Origin: Thiothrix caldifontis
GTDB lineage: Bacteria; Pseudomonadota; Gammaproteobacteria; Thiotrichales; Thiotrichaceae
Direction of reading: 5' to 3'
Length of the DNA stretch: 64,000 nucleotides
NCBI RefSeq assembly: GCF_900107695.1
Contig: NZ_FNQP01000018.1
Span: 1-64,000, forward strand
The translations under genes were made by a program, and so were the position numbers. Under the pieces are notes generated by a model. It saw only the letters and a list, made by a program, of their open reading frames with translations, was not told where the DNA came from and ran no database searches. Positions 8,348-18,102 of the stretch are shown one piece after another. How positions within the stretch are numbered: position 1 is the stretch's first letter; each line of letters opens with the position of its first letter.

Positions 8348-10285
8348 ATGTCAGATGACAATGCATACCGTGAACCTGCGCCCAACAATGAGCGCGGGGA
8401 TGAATCCAGCAACATGGGGGATGGCTTTCATGAGTTTAGTGAGCCAAGTTCTGCAGCACCTGAGCCGGTAGTGCCCCCTGAATCTTCTGCTGATCCGTCA
8501 GAACCACTGATGGAAAATGCTGAACCACCGCCTGAACTACCTGAACCTGCCCCTAAACCGACTATTTCGCATAATATCTTTCGCGCCAATAATCTGATGC
8601 AGTTGGTTGAGCGATATATGTCGCCAGCCGATTCGCGCAAAGTCTACGATGCTTTTCTGTTGGCTGCTGAAAAGCACGAAGGCCAGATGCGGGCAGATAA
8701 AGTCACCCCTTATATTACCCACCCCTTGGAAGTCGCTCGCACGCTGGCGTTGTGGTATTTGGATGTGGATACTGTTTGTGCCGCTCTGCTGCACGATGTC
8801 CCCGAAGATACTGATTGCACCAATGAAGAAATCGTGGCGAAATTTGGTGCTACGGTCGGGCATTTGGTTGGCGGTGTTACCAAGTTAAAGCGTAACGATG
8901 CATTGCCGACCAAACAGGCGGTGACGATTGCCAGTTACCGCAAAATGATGCAGGCGATGACCCAAGATTTCAGAGTCGTGTTGGTCAAATTGGCTGATCG
9001 TTTGCACAATATGAAAACCTTGGGAAATGTTGAACCAGACAAGCGGCGGCGGGTAGCGCGGGAAACCTCCACGACCTATGTGACGTTAGCGCGACGCATG
9101 GGGATGAATATTATCCGGCGCGAATTGCAGTGGCTATCGTTTCAGGGTTTGTACCCCTGGCGTAGCAGCATTATGGAACGGGCGCTGGAGACCTATCTGC
9201 AAGCGAATGAAGAAAAGCACGAGCAAATCTTCAAAAGCATTACGGATGCACTGGAGATTAGCATTCCAAGCAGCAGTGTGTTGGTGTGGGAAAAAAACTT
9301 GTTCCGCGTGTACGAGCAATGTCGCCGCAAAAAGGTCGGTTTCCGTCAGCAATGTGATTTGCTGGAAATCAGCGTTCAAGTCGCTGAAGTGGAAGAATGC
9401 TACCGTGCTTTAGGCATTATTCACAGTTTATTCAAGCCACGCATGGGGATGGTTCGGGATTTCATTGCTGCACCCAGAGCGTATGGCTTTCAGTCATTGC
9501 AGACCACGGTGACGGCATCCAATGGGCAGGTGGTGCGTTTCCAAATCCAGACACGCGAAATGTATCAAGTGGCACAATTGGGGGTTGCGGCTCGCTGGAA
9601 TCATGCATCAGGGACACGTACTTACACCCAAGGGGTATTCGATAGCTGGATTGAGCAGGTCAAGGAGTTCGATAGTCAGGCACAAAACCCGGATGAGTTT
9701 TATGCAGCGATGCAAGGCGATATGTTCCAGACCGAAATTTACGCCTATACCCCGGAAGGTGATGTGAAAGAACTGCCACGCGGGGCAACTTTGGTAGATT
9801 TTGCTTACGCGGTGCATACCGAATTAGGGCATCGTTGCCAAAAAGCTAAGGTGGATGGTGTGGAAAGGGCTTTACGTAGCCGAGTGCCAAATAATATGGC
9901 TACGATTGAGATTATCTGCGGTGATGAGCCTAGTCCAGATGTTGGCTGGCTGAATTTTGTCAAGACGAGCAAAGCATTGTACGCGATTCGCAGTTGGTTG
10001 CGTCAGCACAATGCGTTGCCCGAATGGGGCGAAAATGGTGTAGGGCAAAAGCTGTTAGCCGGTATTGTGATGGAAGTTCGCGATGTGAAAGGCATGTTAC
10101 GCCAAATCACCAAATGCTTGGATGGTTTGGATGTGAATATCGTTGATCTGAAGATCAGTGGCGAAGGGCGTATCAAGCAAGATGCTTTTACAATCCAAGT
10201 CGATGATCAAGGGCATTTACAAGAAGTCATTCGTCAGCTAAAACATATACCGAATGTATTGGATGTAAGCAAATTGACGAAATAA
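8348..10285 (+). CDS. spoT: SpoT-type RSH protein: ppGpp hydrolase with degenerate synthetase centre
   Basis: A 645-residue protein with an acidic, proline-rich extension (1-75) before the usual RSH order: HD hydrolase, synthetase, TGS (about 470-530), C-terminal ACT. The hydrolase residues are present: His125 (THPLEVA), His149-Asp150 (LLHDVPED) and Asp217 (LADRLHN). The synthetase domain keeps Asp337 but has lost residues normally fixed. The usual NGYQSLHT reads YGFQSLQT (Phe381, Gln385), the QIRT segment reads QIQT, and the catalytic Glu of the V-E-V-Q motif is Arg397. It therefore probably only degrades (p)ppGpp, with a separate RelA making it; that is inferred from residues alone. The gene sits at the normal spoT place between rpoZ and ridA. 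gaggatgtttt precedes the ATG. Confidence 0.9.
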   Translation: MSDDNAYREPAPNNERGDESSNMGDGFHEFSEPSSAAPEPVVPPESSADPSEPLMENAEPPPELPEPAPKPTISHNIFRANNLMQLVERYMSPADSRKVYDAFLLAAEKHEGQMRADKVTPYITHPLEVARTLALWYLDVDTVCAALLHDVPEDTDCTNEEIVAKFGATVGHLVGGVTKLKRNDALPTKQAVTIASYRKMMQAMTQDFRVVLVKLADRLHNMKTLGNVEPDKRRRVARETSTTYVTLARRMGMNIIRRELQWLSFQGLYPWRSSIMERALETYLQANEEKHEQIFKSITDALEISIPSSSVLVWEKNLFRVYEQCRRKKVGFRQQCDLLEISVQVAEVEECYRALGIIHSLFKPRMGMVRDFIAAPRAYGFQSLQTTVTASNGQVVRFQIQTREMYQVAQLGVAARWNHASGTRTYTQGVFDSWIEQVKEFDSQAQNPDEFYAAMQGDMFQTEIYAYTPEGDVKELPRGATLVDFAYAVHTELGHRCQKAKVDGVERALRSRVPNNMATIEIICGDEPSPDVGWLNFVKTSKALYAIRSWLRQHNALPEWGENGVGQKLLAGIVMEVRDVKGMLRQITKCLDGLDVNIVDLKISGEGRIKQDAFTIQVDDQGHLQEVIRQLKHIPNVLDVSKLTK

Positions 10286-10293
10286 GGAACTTC

Positions 10294-10677
10294 ATGAACA
10301 AGAGCATCATTTCTACACCTGACGCGCCACAAGCCATTGGTACGTATTCGCAAGCAGTACGGGCGGGCGATACCGTTTACTTGTCTGGGCAAATTCCCTT
10401 AGTCCCCACTACGATGCAAATGGTGGAGGGCGATATTGCCGCACAAGTGCGTCAGGTGTTTGAAAATTTATCCGCTGTGGCTAAAGCCGCCGGTGGTTCG
10501 CTGAATGATTGCGTGAAAGTGCATGTCTTCCTCACCGATTTGGTGAATTTCCCGGTGGTGAATCAGGTGATGGCTGAGTATTTTGTGGAACCTTACCCCG
10601 CTCGTGCCGCGATTGGGGTCGCCGCATTGCCACGCGGTGCAGATGTGGAAGTCGATGCCATTATGGTGTTGGGTTAA
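10294..10677 (+). CDS. ridA: RidA/YjgF enamine–imine deaminase
   Basis: A 127-residue protein of the YjgF/YER057c/UK114 family, beginning with the [16 protein letters not shown] signature. The conserved arginine is in [18 protein letters not shown] and the C-terminus is EVDAIMVLG. RidA trimers hydrolyse reactive 2-aminoacrylate-type enamines released by PLP enzymes such as threonine dehydratase. It starts eight bases after the spoT stop, and the next gene begins four bases after its own stop, so spoT–ridA–ppx is likely one operon. A RidA gene directly after spoT is also found in pseudomonads. Confidence 0.93.
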   Translation: MNKSIISTPDAPQAIGTYSQAVRAGDTVYLSGQIPLVPTTMQMVEGDIAAQVRQVFENLSAVAKAAGGSLNDCVKVHVFLTDLVNFPVVNQVMAEYFVEPYPARAAIGVAALPRGADVEVDAIMVLG

Positions 10678-10680
10678 CCC

Positions 10681-12180
10681 ATGACTAATGGGCAAATGCC
10701 GTACAAGCTGGCAACCATTGACTTGGGGTCGAACAGTTTCCACATGATCGTGGTACAGATTGATGCGTTTGGGCAGGTCACGATCCTCGATCGCTTGCGT
10801 GAGCCTGTGCGTTTGGGCGGCGGCTTGGATGCGAAAGGCAACCTGAGTCTGGAAGCGCAACAGCGTGCGGTCGATTGCCTGCGGCGTTTCGGCGAACGCA
10901 TTCGGGATTTCCCCTCAGACAATGTGGCAGCCGTTGGCACCAATACCTTGCGCCTGACCAAAAACTCCCGTGAGTTTTTGCACCGGGCAGAAGCGGCACT
11001 GGGGCATCCGATTGCGGTAATCAGTGGGCGTGAAGAGGCACGTTTGATTTACCTCGGTGTGGCGCATTCCCTCGCCAAAGATCAGCAGGGCAAGCGCTTT
11101 GTGATGGATATTGGTGGTGGTAGCACTGAGCTAATCATTGGGCAAGGGTTCGAGCCGCTACATTTGGAAAGTTTGCGCATGGGCTGTGTCAGCAGCACCT
11201 TGGCATTTTTCCCCGATGGCAAGCTGGTGAAAGCGTGTTGGGATAAGGCGATTACGGCAGCTTTGCTGGAGTTGCGCCCGATCAAAGCCGCTTACCGGGC
11301 GATTGGCTGGGAATCGGCAACTGGCGCATCCGGCACTATTCGTGCGGTAAAAAAAGTCATTCAGCAAACCGGGCTTGCGCCTTACGGCATTACCTTGGAA
11401 CACATGTACCGCGTGCGTGACATGATGATCGAGGCAGGGCATATCGACAGACTGAAATTGCCGGGGTTGAGTGATGAGCGCAAGCCGGTGTTTGCCGGTG
11501 GTTTGGCGGTGCTGATTGCGGTGTTTGAGGCGCTGAAAATCGACCGCATGTTGGTGTCTGATGGAGCCTTGCGCGAAGGTTTGGTGTATGACCGGCTGGA
11601 ACGTTACCAGCACGATGATATTCGCGATAAGGCGGTGCGGGCTTGGCAACAGCGTTTTCAAGTCGATCAAAGCTATGCGGCGGCGGTGCATTTGACTGCG
11701 CTTAAATTGTTCAACCGTTGCCGTGATGATTGGAAACTGCCAAGCCATTTGGCGGAATTGCTGGGCTGGGCGGCTGATTTACACGAATTGGGACTCGCGG
11801 TGTCGCATTCCAGTTACCATAAACACGGTGGCTATTTGCTGGAATACGCGGATTTGCCGGGATTTTCTACCGAAGAACAACGCTGGTTGAGTGTGTTGGT
11901 ACGTACCCACCGACAAAAAATTTCCAGTAAATTGTTTGGCTTGCTGGATGTGGAAGATTACCAGAATGCGCTGTATCTGTGTGTATTGCTGCGTTTGGCG
12001 GTGTTGTTGCACCGTTCACATAAGGAAATCGCTCCACGTATTGAGCGGATTCGGGTGGCTAAAAACCGCATTGAATTACGCTTTGCGGATGACATCCGGA
12101 TGAAAAAGCCGTTATTGCTAGCGGATTTGGAGCGTGAACAGGTGTTTTTAAAGGCAGTAAAGATGGAATTGATATTCTAG
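10681..12180 (+). CDS. ppx: exopolyphosphatase / pppGpp phosphatase (Ppx/GppA family)
   Basis: A 499-residue protein with the ASKHA nucleotide-binding fold. The phosphate-1 loop is IDLGSNSFHMI, a second phosphate loop is MDIGGGSTELI, and the adenosine-type loop is GASGTIRAV. The C-terminal third is an HD-like domain (LHELG, HSSYHKHGGY). Ppx releases phosphate from the ends of polyphosphate chains, and GppA converts pppGpp to ppGpp; the two cannot be separated from sequence alone. Being in an operon with spoT fits an alarmone/polyphosphate role. Length matches the family. It is convergent with hisH. Confidence 0.92.
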   Translation: MTNGQMPYKLATIDLGSNSFHMIVVQIDAFGQVTILDRLREPVRLGGGLDAKGNLSLEAQQRAVDCLRRFGERIRDFPSDNVAAVGTNTLRLTKNSREFLHRAEAALGHPIAVISGREEARLIYLGVAHSLAKDQQGKRFVMDIGGGSTELIIGQGFEPLHLESLRMGCVSSTLAFFPDGKLVKACWDKAITAALLELRPIKAAYRAIGWESATGASGTIRAVKKVIQQTGLAPYGITLEHMYRVRDMMIEAGHIDRLKLPGLSDERKPVFAGGLAVLIAVFEALKIDRMLVSDGALREGLVYDRLERYQHDDIRDKAVRAWQQRFQVDQSYAAAVHLTALKLFNRCRDDWKLPSHLAELLGWAADLHELGLAVSHSSYHKHGGYLLEYADLPGFSTEEQRWLSVLVRTHRQKISSKLFGLLDVEDYQNALYLCVLLRLAVLLHRSHKEIAPRIERIRVAKNRIELRFADDIRMKKPLLLADLEREQVFLKAVKMELIF

Positions 12181-12193
12181 CCGCTGCTGGCAA

Positions 12194-12221
12194 GCGGGGA
12201 CGCCTTGCAAAGGCTACCCGC
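12194..12221. terminator. hairpin between convergent ppx and hisH
   Basis: Two stacked stems (GCGGG/CCCGC outside, GCCTT/AAGGC inside, loop gca) lie in the 55-base gap between convergent genes. There is no clear T tract on either side, so termination, possibly in both directions, is only likely. Confidence 0.4.
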
Positions 12222-12235
12222 CTCTTAATGCCAGT

Positions 12236-12874
12236 TTACGGTTGCCAAGCCACAAAATTTCCCAACAGTTTTAAGCCATCATCCGCAGATTTTTCGGGGT
12301 GTGCCTGAATGGCAAACACATTGTCCCTAGCAATCGCCGAGGCATAGCTAATGCCGTATTCAGTCGAACCGGCAATCAAGTCAGGCGTTTGTGGCTCCAC
12401 ATAATAGCTGTGGACGAAATAGAAACGTGCGCCATCGGGAATGCCTTTCCATAGCGGGTGTTCCATCTGCTGCCACACCTGATTCCAACCCATCTGTGGT
12501 ATTTTTAAGCGAACACCAATATCCTGATGCACAGTGCCAAAATAGCGCACATTGCCTTCATACAAACCTAGGCATTCAATACCGCCGTTTTCTTCGGAAT
12601 GTTGCATCAATACCTGCATCCCCATGCAAATGCCGAGGAAGGGTTTGGTCTGGATGACTTCGCGTACCACTTCGGCCATACCACGGGTTTCGAGTTCACG
12701 CATACAATCACGTGCCGCTCCTTGCCCCGGAAAAACCACGCGGTCAGCCTTGAGAATCATGTCCGGGTCAGACGTGATCGCTACTGTGGCATTGCCAGCA
12801 GCAGCGTGAGAAACCGCACGTTCCACCGAGTGCAGGTTGCCCATGTTGTAGTCGATGATGGCGATTTTTTGCAT
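12236..12874 (-). CDS. hisH: imidazole glycerol phosphate synthase, glutaminase subunit
   Basis: A 212-residue class I glutamine amidotransferase. It has the oxyanion strand DRVVFPGQGAARDCM, the nucleophilic cysteine in LGICMGMQ, and the His/Glu of the triad in IQAHPEKS. HisH supplies ammonia to HisF, which closes the imidazole ring in histidine biosynthesis. Its ATG overlaps the hisB stop by one base (TAATG), so the two are translationally coupled. hisA and hisF, which normally follow, are not here; the downstream neighbour is ppx on the other strand, so the histidine genes are split in this genome. Confidence 0.95.
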   Translation of the reverse strand: MQKIAIIDYNMGNLHSVERAVSHAAAGNATVAITSDPDMILKADRVVFPGQGAARDCMRELETRGMAEVVREVIQTKPFLGICMGMQVLMQHSEENGGIECLGLYEGNVRYFGTVHQDIGVRLKIPQMGWNQVWQQMEHPLWKGIPDGARFYFVHSYYVEPQTPDLIAGSTEYGISYASAIARDNVFAIQAHPEKSADDGLKLLGNFVAWQP

Positions 12875-13467
12875 TACAAGCTCCCTTTAGTGGAAGGCAT
12901 GATGCCCGCCATGCGCGGATCAAACTCCAATGCCATGCGCAACGCCCGTCCGAAGGCTTTGAAAACGGTTTCGGCAATGTGGTGCGAATTACGCCCTTTC
13001 AAATTGTCGATGTGCAGCGTCACCAGTGCATGATTCACAAAACCCTGGAAGAATTCGTAAAACAGGTCAGTCTCAAAGGCACCGATACTAGCACGTGGGT
13101 ATTCCACCTGATGTTCCAAGCCCGGTCTACCGGAAAAGTCGATGACTACACGGGAAAGTGCCTCATCCAAGGGTACATAGGCGTGTCCATAGCGACGAAT
13201 GCCTTTTTTATCACCGATAGCTTTGGCAAACGCTTGCCCTAACGTGATACCAATATCTTCCACACTGTGGTGGTCGTCGATGTGGTGATCGCCTTTGCAT
13301 TCGATGTCGAGGTCGATCATACCGTGACGGGCAACTTGGTCGAGCATATGGTCGAGGAAAGGCATCCCGGTGGCAAAACGGGCTTTACCTGTACCATCAA
13401 GGTTGATGGTGATACGAATTTGGGTTTCAAGCGTGTTGCGTTCCACGCTGGCAGTACGTTCGGTCAT
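12874..13467 (-). CDS. hisB: imidazoleglycerol-phosphate dehydratase
   Basis: A 197-residue monofunctional HisB dehydratase, lacking the N-terminal phosphatase domain of the enterobacterial fusion. Metal-binding motifs are visible: [26 protein letters not shown] and the later HALVTLHI and NSHHIAE. It removes water from imidazoleglycerol phosphate to give imidazoleacetol phosphate. It is first of the hisB–hisH pair and starts 41 bases after the rnd stop codon on the same strand. Confidence 0.96.
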   Translation of the reverse strand: MTERTASVERNTLETQIRITINLDGTGKARFATGMPFLDHMLDQVARHGMIDLDIECKGDHHIDDHHSVEDIGITLGQAFAKAIGDKKGIRRYGHAYVPLDEALSRVVIDFSGRPGLEHQVEYPRASIGAFETDLFYEFFQGFVNHALVTLHIDNLKGRNSHHIAETVFKAFGRALRMALEFDPRMAGIMPSTKGSL

Positions 13468-13508
13468 AACTAAACCTGTGTTGGTTGATCTACAGGGATA
13501 TTACCATA

Positions 13509-14651
13509 TCAGCTTTCGACGATGACCTGTTGATTACGCACCCGAATACGGGTTTTACCTGAGAGTACCTCAGTAAACAAATCATTCACGAGCACGCCAC
13601 GCCAGTCATCCGAGAGGGTAGTGCGCCCTTCTTCCAACATTTTCTCAAGCTGCTGGCGAGTCGCAATCATCTGTGCGGAAATTCCATGGTCATTGGCAAC
13701 TTGATTGAGCAATGCCGTCAGCAAATCCGCCACCACAGTCATATTGGCATCCAATTTACGGCGGCGAGGCAAAGACGGGCATTCACTTTTGGGAACAGCT
13801 TGCCCACGAGCAATACAGGCTAACCATTCACCCGCCCCGCGTTCAATTTGCTCATCACTCAATCCGCGAATTTGGCGCAAACCAGCGGGACTGTCAGGTT
13901 GCATCCGTGCCATATCCAACAAAATCTCATCGGACAAAATCCAACGGCGTGGAATATCCTTTTGCAAGGCTCGTTGTTCCCGCCATGCCGCTAATTCGCG
14001 CAAAATGGCAAGCTGTTGCGGTTTGAGAATCTGCAAGCCTTTCACCCGCTCCCATACCGTTTGCGGATCAACCGTGTAGGTGGCGGGGTCAGACAGTTTT
14101 TGAAAGGGCTTTTCCAGCCATTTCATGCGCCCTAGTTTATCCAATTGTTCACGCAATAATAGGTAAACATCCCGTAAGTGACGCACATCATCAATGGCGT
14201 ATTCCAATTGTGCTGTTGTCAACGGGCGGCGAGACCAATCGGTACGTGACTGGGATTTATCCAACGACACCCCCAGTAATGCCTCGACTAAGCGTGCATA
14301 CCCTAATTGGTCGCCCATACCCAAGACCGCCGCCGCCACTTGCGTGTCAAACAACGGTGTAGGAACATTACCTCCCCCCAAATGGTGGAAGATTTCCATA
14401 TCCTGCCAGGCTGCGTGCAATACTTTCAGGCGTTGGGGTTGGTTCAACCAATCGAGAAAGGGTTGCAAGTCACTGATGGCAAGCGGATCAATACAAGCCA
14501 ACGTGTCAGCACTGGCAATTTGAATCAAACACAAACGCGGGTAATAGGTTTTTTCACGAATAAATTCGGTATCGAGTGTGATCCATTCGGCTTTATCCAA
14601 GCGGGTGAGTAAATCGCTGAGTTTTTCGGTGTTATCAATATAATCAAACAT
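13509..14651 (-). CDS. rnd: ribonuclease D
   Basis: A 380-residue exoribonuclease. The DEDD motifs are TLDTEFIRE, the HAAWQDMEIF segment and YAIDDVRHLRDVY (the Tyr-type motif III). An HRDC-like region follows (about 205-290, REQRALQKDIPRRW and LRQIRGLSDEQI). RNase D trims the 3' ends of tRNA precursors and other small structured RNAs. Upstream, on the opposite strand, lies the candidate small RNA. Confidence 0.95.
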   Translation of the reverse strand: MFDYIDNTEKLSDLLTRLDKAEWITLDTEFIREKTYYPRLCLIQIASADTLACIDPLAISDLQPFLDWLNQPQRLKVLHAAWQDMEIFHHLGGGNVPTPLFDTQVAAAVLGMGDQLGYARLVEALLGVSLDKSQSRTDWSRRPLTTAQLEYAIDDVRHLRDVYLLLREQLDKLGRMKWLEKPFQKLSDPATYTVDPQTVWERVKGLQILKPQQLAILRELAAWREQRALQKDIPRRWILSDEILLDMARMQPDSPAGLRQIRGLSDEQIERGAGEWLACIARGQAVPKSECPSLPRRRKLDANMTVVADLLTALLNQVANDHGISAQMIATRQQLEKMLEEGRTTLSDDWRGVLVNDLFTEVLSGKTRIRVRNQQVIVES

Positions 14652-14841
14652 GAGGGTGGTGCACTTAACTAGAACGTCAAAGATTGTACGGTAAACCAGA
14701 AATTAATCCATTGCTATCAACATTCTTATTCTGTTTGTGCGTTGCAACGTTAGTGTTTAAGAATATTTGCAATATCAACTATTTGTTGACATTTCCCTTA
14801 TTTTTTTGCACATTGAGAAATATCAAATCTATTCTATACAA

Positions 14842-14943
14842 AAGTTTCAAAACCGCTAGTGAGGGTAGTTGCCATACGCAGTATTGCTAGGTTGTGTATG
14901 GTCTGAGCGGTCAGCCCGATCACATTGGTCGGGCTTTTTTTTT
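14842..14943 (+). ncRNA. candidate small RNA
   Basis: The 294-base gap between rnd and the protease gene contains no convincing ORF. A possible promoter (TTGCAC at 14806, 18-base spacer, TATTCT at 14830) would start a transcript near 14842. It would hold an 8-bp stem ccatacgc/gtgtatgg with one G·U pair (14872-14879 with 14894-14901) and end in the strong terminator at 14913-14943. No + strand gene is served by that terminator, which is the main argument for an RNA of about 100 bases. No known RNA family is recognised. Confidence 0.4.
14913..14943 (+). terminator. rho-independent terminator of candidate sRNA
   Basis: A perfect stem agcccga/tcgggct (14913-14919 with 14929-14935) is followed by a run of nine T. 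On the minus strand no T run follows, so it works for + strand transcripts only. Confidence 0.8.
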
Positions 14944-14945
14944 GC

Positions 14946-16712
14946 TCAGTCGACTGGATTCAGAATGAAATCAAGGTAAGTTTCAATACTGCTTGCAGTT
15001 TTTCGCCCGGAAACACTCAAATCTACCCCCTGTATTAACGCAGCATTGCGTAATCCCATCAGGTAACGCACGAGCAATACAGCATCTTTGTCCGCCTGTT
15101 TGCTACCGTCATTATCAATATCCATCACCTGCTGCACCGAAGCCAGAGCCGTTTCTAACGTAGCAAGATCAAACGCATGGCGGGTAACACCTGTCACCAA
15201 TGCCGTACCCCGCAAACCTTGCAGATAGCGGGCAACGATAACCCCCTCCACCAATCCCGTCGGTGGAGTATTGGCATGGCGTAAGCGCAACGATGGAGGC
15301 ACACCTTCTGCCCCCAACCAAGCGCTAATGAAAGGCCAGGTACGTTCAAAGCGGCTGTATTCATCCGGTGCATCGGGGGTAGCACAATCCGATGAACCTC
15401 CCAGCAGGGAACCGTTGAGGTAATGCACCCCATCCGCTTCAACCCAGACACCCGAACCGCTGCTGCCAGGAGCGGTAATACCGGTATGCCAGACGATATT
15501 GGAAAAATCCCCATTAGCATCCGGTGTTACGGAGTAGCCACCACTACCAGTCTCAATGCGGGCATGTCCTTGGAAGTTACCCATCGCATATTTTTTCGGG
15601 CTACCTAGCGCATGGTGAATACCCGTGACGGCTTGATTACTCGTTAATGATTCAGTTGTCCAACCTGACATCAGCACGCCAGAAGGTGGATTGTTATTCA
15701 GGTGTAAGAAACTGGTATCCAGCGTGGTTTTGCTAACCAATAACTGTGCCCCCCCACTGGTTTGCGTAACGCTGCTATCATTACCACCGCAGGTAGCATT
15801 TGCGTATAACCAAAACATATCCATGCTGCTGGCAGCTTGCTGATTATCAATGCAATGTGCCGCCGTAAAAAAATACGGAATTTGGGTATAGACATCGTTA
15901 TCGGTCAACACCGTTCCCGAACACAAATAGCTCAAGCCGTCGGTATCCGTGAAAACGTAACGTGCCACCGCTTTCCCCGTTTCCTGCCATGCAGGGCTGG
16001 CGCAGGCAATATCCTGTTGGCAACTGGTGTAGTCTGCTTTGAAAAGACTGCTTTTTAGTTGACTGCTAGCAGGGTCAACGACTAAATGTGAAAGCTGTGG
16101 AATAGCCAGCTCAACCTGCTGGGGTTCCACACCGTTTGGTAGAAACAACTCCAATCCCAAGGTATCACCTGCTACCGTAGGCGACCAAGTTAGACTATTT
16201 GCCTCCGCCTTCGACTCAAATACCTTGTCTGGATGCGTGGGCGAGAAAAAGCGTAGCTCCACACCCTCAGGAATCTTACCCCGCTGCAACTGTGCTCTGA
16301 CCCGTAATGCACCGCTGGAGGTTAAGTGGAAATGTGCTACTTTACCAGCACCAACCCCCGTCCATTGCCAGGTGTCAAGTGCAATCGGCTGGCTGATGCT
16401 AGTGGGCAAATCACGCCCCACCCCCACCCGATAAGCTTTCATTCCGGGCTTATTTTGTAACAATTGAATGTCGGCATCATCCAAAGCAGGCAGCGTTACG
16501 GCAGTCAGGACGTTCGCGGCCTGAGTAGTCGCACTCCTGGCAGCAACAGTGCGGTGCATGGGTAAGCGCAAAGCAGCCATCGCAGGATCATGCGCCCCCC
16601 CCTGAAAAACTTCCGGCGCAGCACGTAGCGTATTCACCGCCTGCTGCTGACCATTCGCCTGAACATTATTCATCAACAGTAGCAGTAACCCTGCAAGTGT
16701 TATAATTTTCAT
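14946..16712 (-). CDS. secreted trypsin-like serine protease with dockerin-like tail
   Basis: A 588-residue protein with a signal peptide (cleavage near NNVQA). Residues about 20-225 form a poorly conserved front part, possibly a propeptide. The protease domain (about 225-470) has His286 in FFTAAHCID, probably Asp332 in TTLDTSFLHL, and Ser418 in the GSSGSG loop, plus several cysteines. The layout resembles lysyl-endopeptidase-type S1 proteases. The C-terminus (about 485-588) has two helices with LVRYLMGLR/VARYLQGLR around a calcium-loop-like DIDNDGSKQADKD, a dockerin-type I arrangement. It lies 11 bases after the secreted cohesin-like gene and is cotranscribed with it, which suggests the two meet outside the cell. 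Confidence 0.85.
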   Translation of the reverse strand: MKIITLAGLLLLLMNNVQANGQQQAVNTLRAAPEVFQGGAHDPAMAALRLPMHRTVAARSATTQAANVLTAVTLPALDDADIQLLQNKPGMKAYRVGVGRDLPTSISQPIALDTWQWTGVGAGKVAHFHLTSSGALRVRAQLQRGKIPEGVELRFFSPTHPDKVFESKAEANSLTWSPTVAGDTLGLELFLPNGVEPQQVELAIPQLSHLVVDPASSQLKSSLFKADYTSCQQDIACASPAWQETGKAVARYVFTDTDGLSYLCSGTVLTDNDVYTQIPYFFTAAHCIDNQQAASSMDMFWLYANATCGGNDSSVTQTSGGAQLLVSKTTLDTSFLHLNNNPPSGVLMSGWTTESLTSNQAVTGIHHALGSPKKYAMGNFQGHARIETGSGGYSVTPDANGDFSNIVWHTGITAPGSSGSGVWVEADGVHYLNGSLLGGSSDCATPDAPDEYSRFERTWPFISAWLGAEGVPPSLRLRHANTPPTGLVEGVIVARYLQGLRGTALVTGVTRHAFDLATLETALASVQQVMDIDNDGSKQADKDAVLLVRYLMGLRNAALIQGVDLSVSGRKTASSIETYLDFILNPVD

Positions 16713-16723
16713 AAGGGATAACC

Positions 16724-17998
16724 TTAGCGCGGCAGACTGCCGGGTAAAATGTAATTTGTACTGGCAGTGCTATTAGCGGGGGATAGCAGGATATTGCCTA
16801 ACAACGCATTCACATCATTATCAGGCCCAACATACAGGGTTTTACCATCCAAATTCAGATCCGTTACCCGATAGCCCGGTAACTGAAAATTGGTATGTGT
16901 ACCCGTATTCTCAGGGCTGGCAAGTACCTCCCCTAACACCGTATTTTTATCGTTATTGGGGCCATCTGCGATCAACTTGTTATCCAAATTGGCATCCCCG
17001 GTAGGCAATAGCAGTGCTAAACCTTGCTGGATACGCACATCCTTACCGTAAACAGGCGTCGTCATCTGGCTGAAGTCCAACAAATTAGCATTAGCCGAGA
17101 GTGTGACGGGTGCTGCGCTCAGCATTCCCAGATGATTGCGGTGACGTAGTGCTAGGTAATAATCTCCCGGCACCACATTAAAGACTAACGTATTGCTACC
17201 CGTTGCCGCATCCACCACATCACCATCCCGTTGTAACAAGGCAGCTTGGCTGGCAATACGGGTTTGTGGCTGGTTTTGATCCCTTAACTCCACCAATACC
17301 CAGTCAACAGGTGCATCATTTCCCGCCGTATCCAGCAAGGCCGTCGTGGTCATTTCAGTGCCGTTATGCCCCCATTCTGCATAAGGCTGAGTCAGTGGGA
17401 TCAGCTTGCTAGTACGCAAATTATCACGCATTTGCCCACTGCTGGTAACGTAAGCACCTTGCAGAAAGCCGCGCATATTGAGCATCACGGTATCTGCTGC
17501 ACTAACGGCTAAGGTCATGGGAGTGCTTTGGAAAGCCGTACCATCAGCCGTATCACTGGCTGTCGTGCGGATATGTGTTGTGCCGGTAAACGCACTTTGC
17601 GCCTCAAACCATACCTCACCCAACGTTAAGGGTGGTTTATCATTCCCCGGCCATTGTGCAGCTACATCCACCCAAGCTAGAGTAAGATAGTGGTCAGTGT
17701 TGGGGTCAGCGTCCAGATCTAGGCTATCAACGACAACTTCACCCACCGGTTGAAAACCATAAGCAAAGGCATTTTTTACCTCTTTAAACAGCAAGGCTCT
17801 GGCATCGAAATGAACACGCATACCCAAACCTGTTTCCGCCCCTGTTTCAGGGGAAGAAAGGGCATAGACCGGCTTAAACGCCACAACACCGCCACGATTT
17901 ACCGAGACACTGGTTTCAACAGGTGTAATAATTTGTGCCGCATGAACCGGCATCGCTAGACACACAATAGCGATTGCCAAATGGACGGAATGCTTCAT
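16724..17998 (-). CDS. secreted cohesin-like protein with dockerin-like C-terminus
   Basis: A 424-residue protein with a signal peptide ending in PVHAA. Residues about 25-170 look like a cohesin-type beta sandwich (start VNRGGVVAFKPVYALS, then GLGMRVHFDARALLFKEV and LTLGEVWFEAQ). A middle region (about 175-310) is carboxypeptidase-regulatory-like. The end carries two dockerin-like calcium loops, GDANLDNK and TDLNLDGK, each followed by a VLGEVLASP or LLGNILLSP helix. It is the first gene of a pair with the secreted protease. The substrate or partner cannot be named from sequence; cohesin/dockerin assignments are by pattern, not by alignment. Confidence 0.7.
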   Translation of the reverse strand: MKHSVHLAIAIVCLAMPVHAAQIITPVETSVSVNRGGVVAFKPVYALSSPETGAETGLGMRVHFDARALLFKEVKNAFAYGFQPVGEVVVDSLDLDADPNTDHYLTLAWVDVAAQWPGNDKPPLTLGEVWFEAQSAFTGTTHIRTTASDTADGTAFQSTPMTLAVSAADTVMLNMRGFLQGAYVTSSGQMRDNLRTSKLIPLTQPYAEWGHNGTEMTTTALLDTAGNDAPVDWVLVELRDQNQPQTRIASQAALLQRDGDVVDAATGSNTLVFNVVPGDYYLALRHRNHLGMLSAAPVTLSANANLLDFSQMTTPVYGKDVRIQQGLALLLPTGDANLDNKLIADGPNNDKNTVLGEVLASPENTGTHTNFQLPGYRVTDLNLDGKTLYVGPDNDVNALLGNILLSPANSTASTNYILPGSLPR

Positions 17999-18102
17999 TC
18001 TAGAGGGCTATCCATGTTATTTTTTATGATTAGTGATAAATTTATCAGAACTCTATTCGCAAATAAAACTCCAATGATCTAAACGGTCTTAAAGGGCAAA
18101 TA

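Noticed and set aside
14684-14890. 68-codon + strand ORF upstream of the protease
   Set aside because: AT-rich, no ribosome site, no recognisable pattern; the region is better explained by a small RNA.
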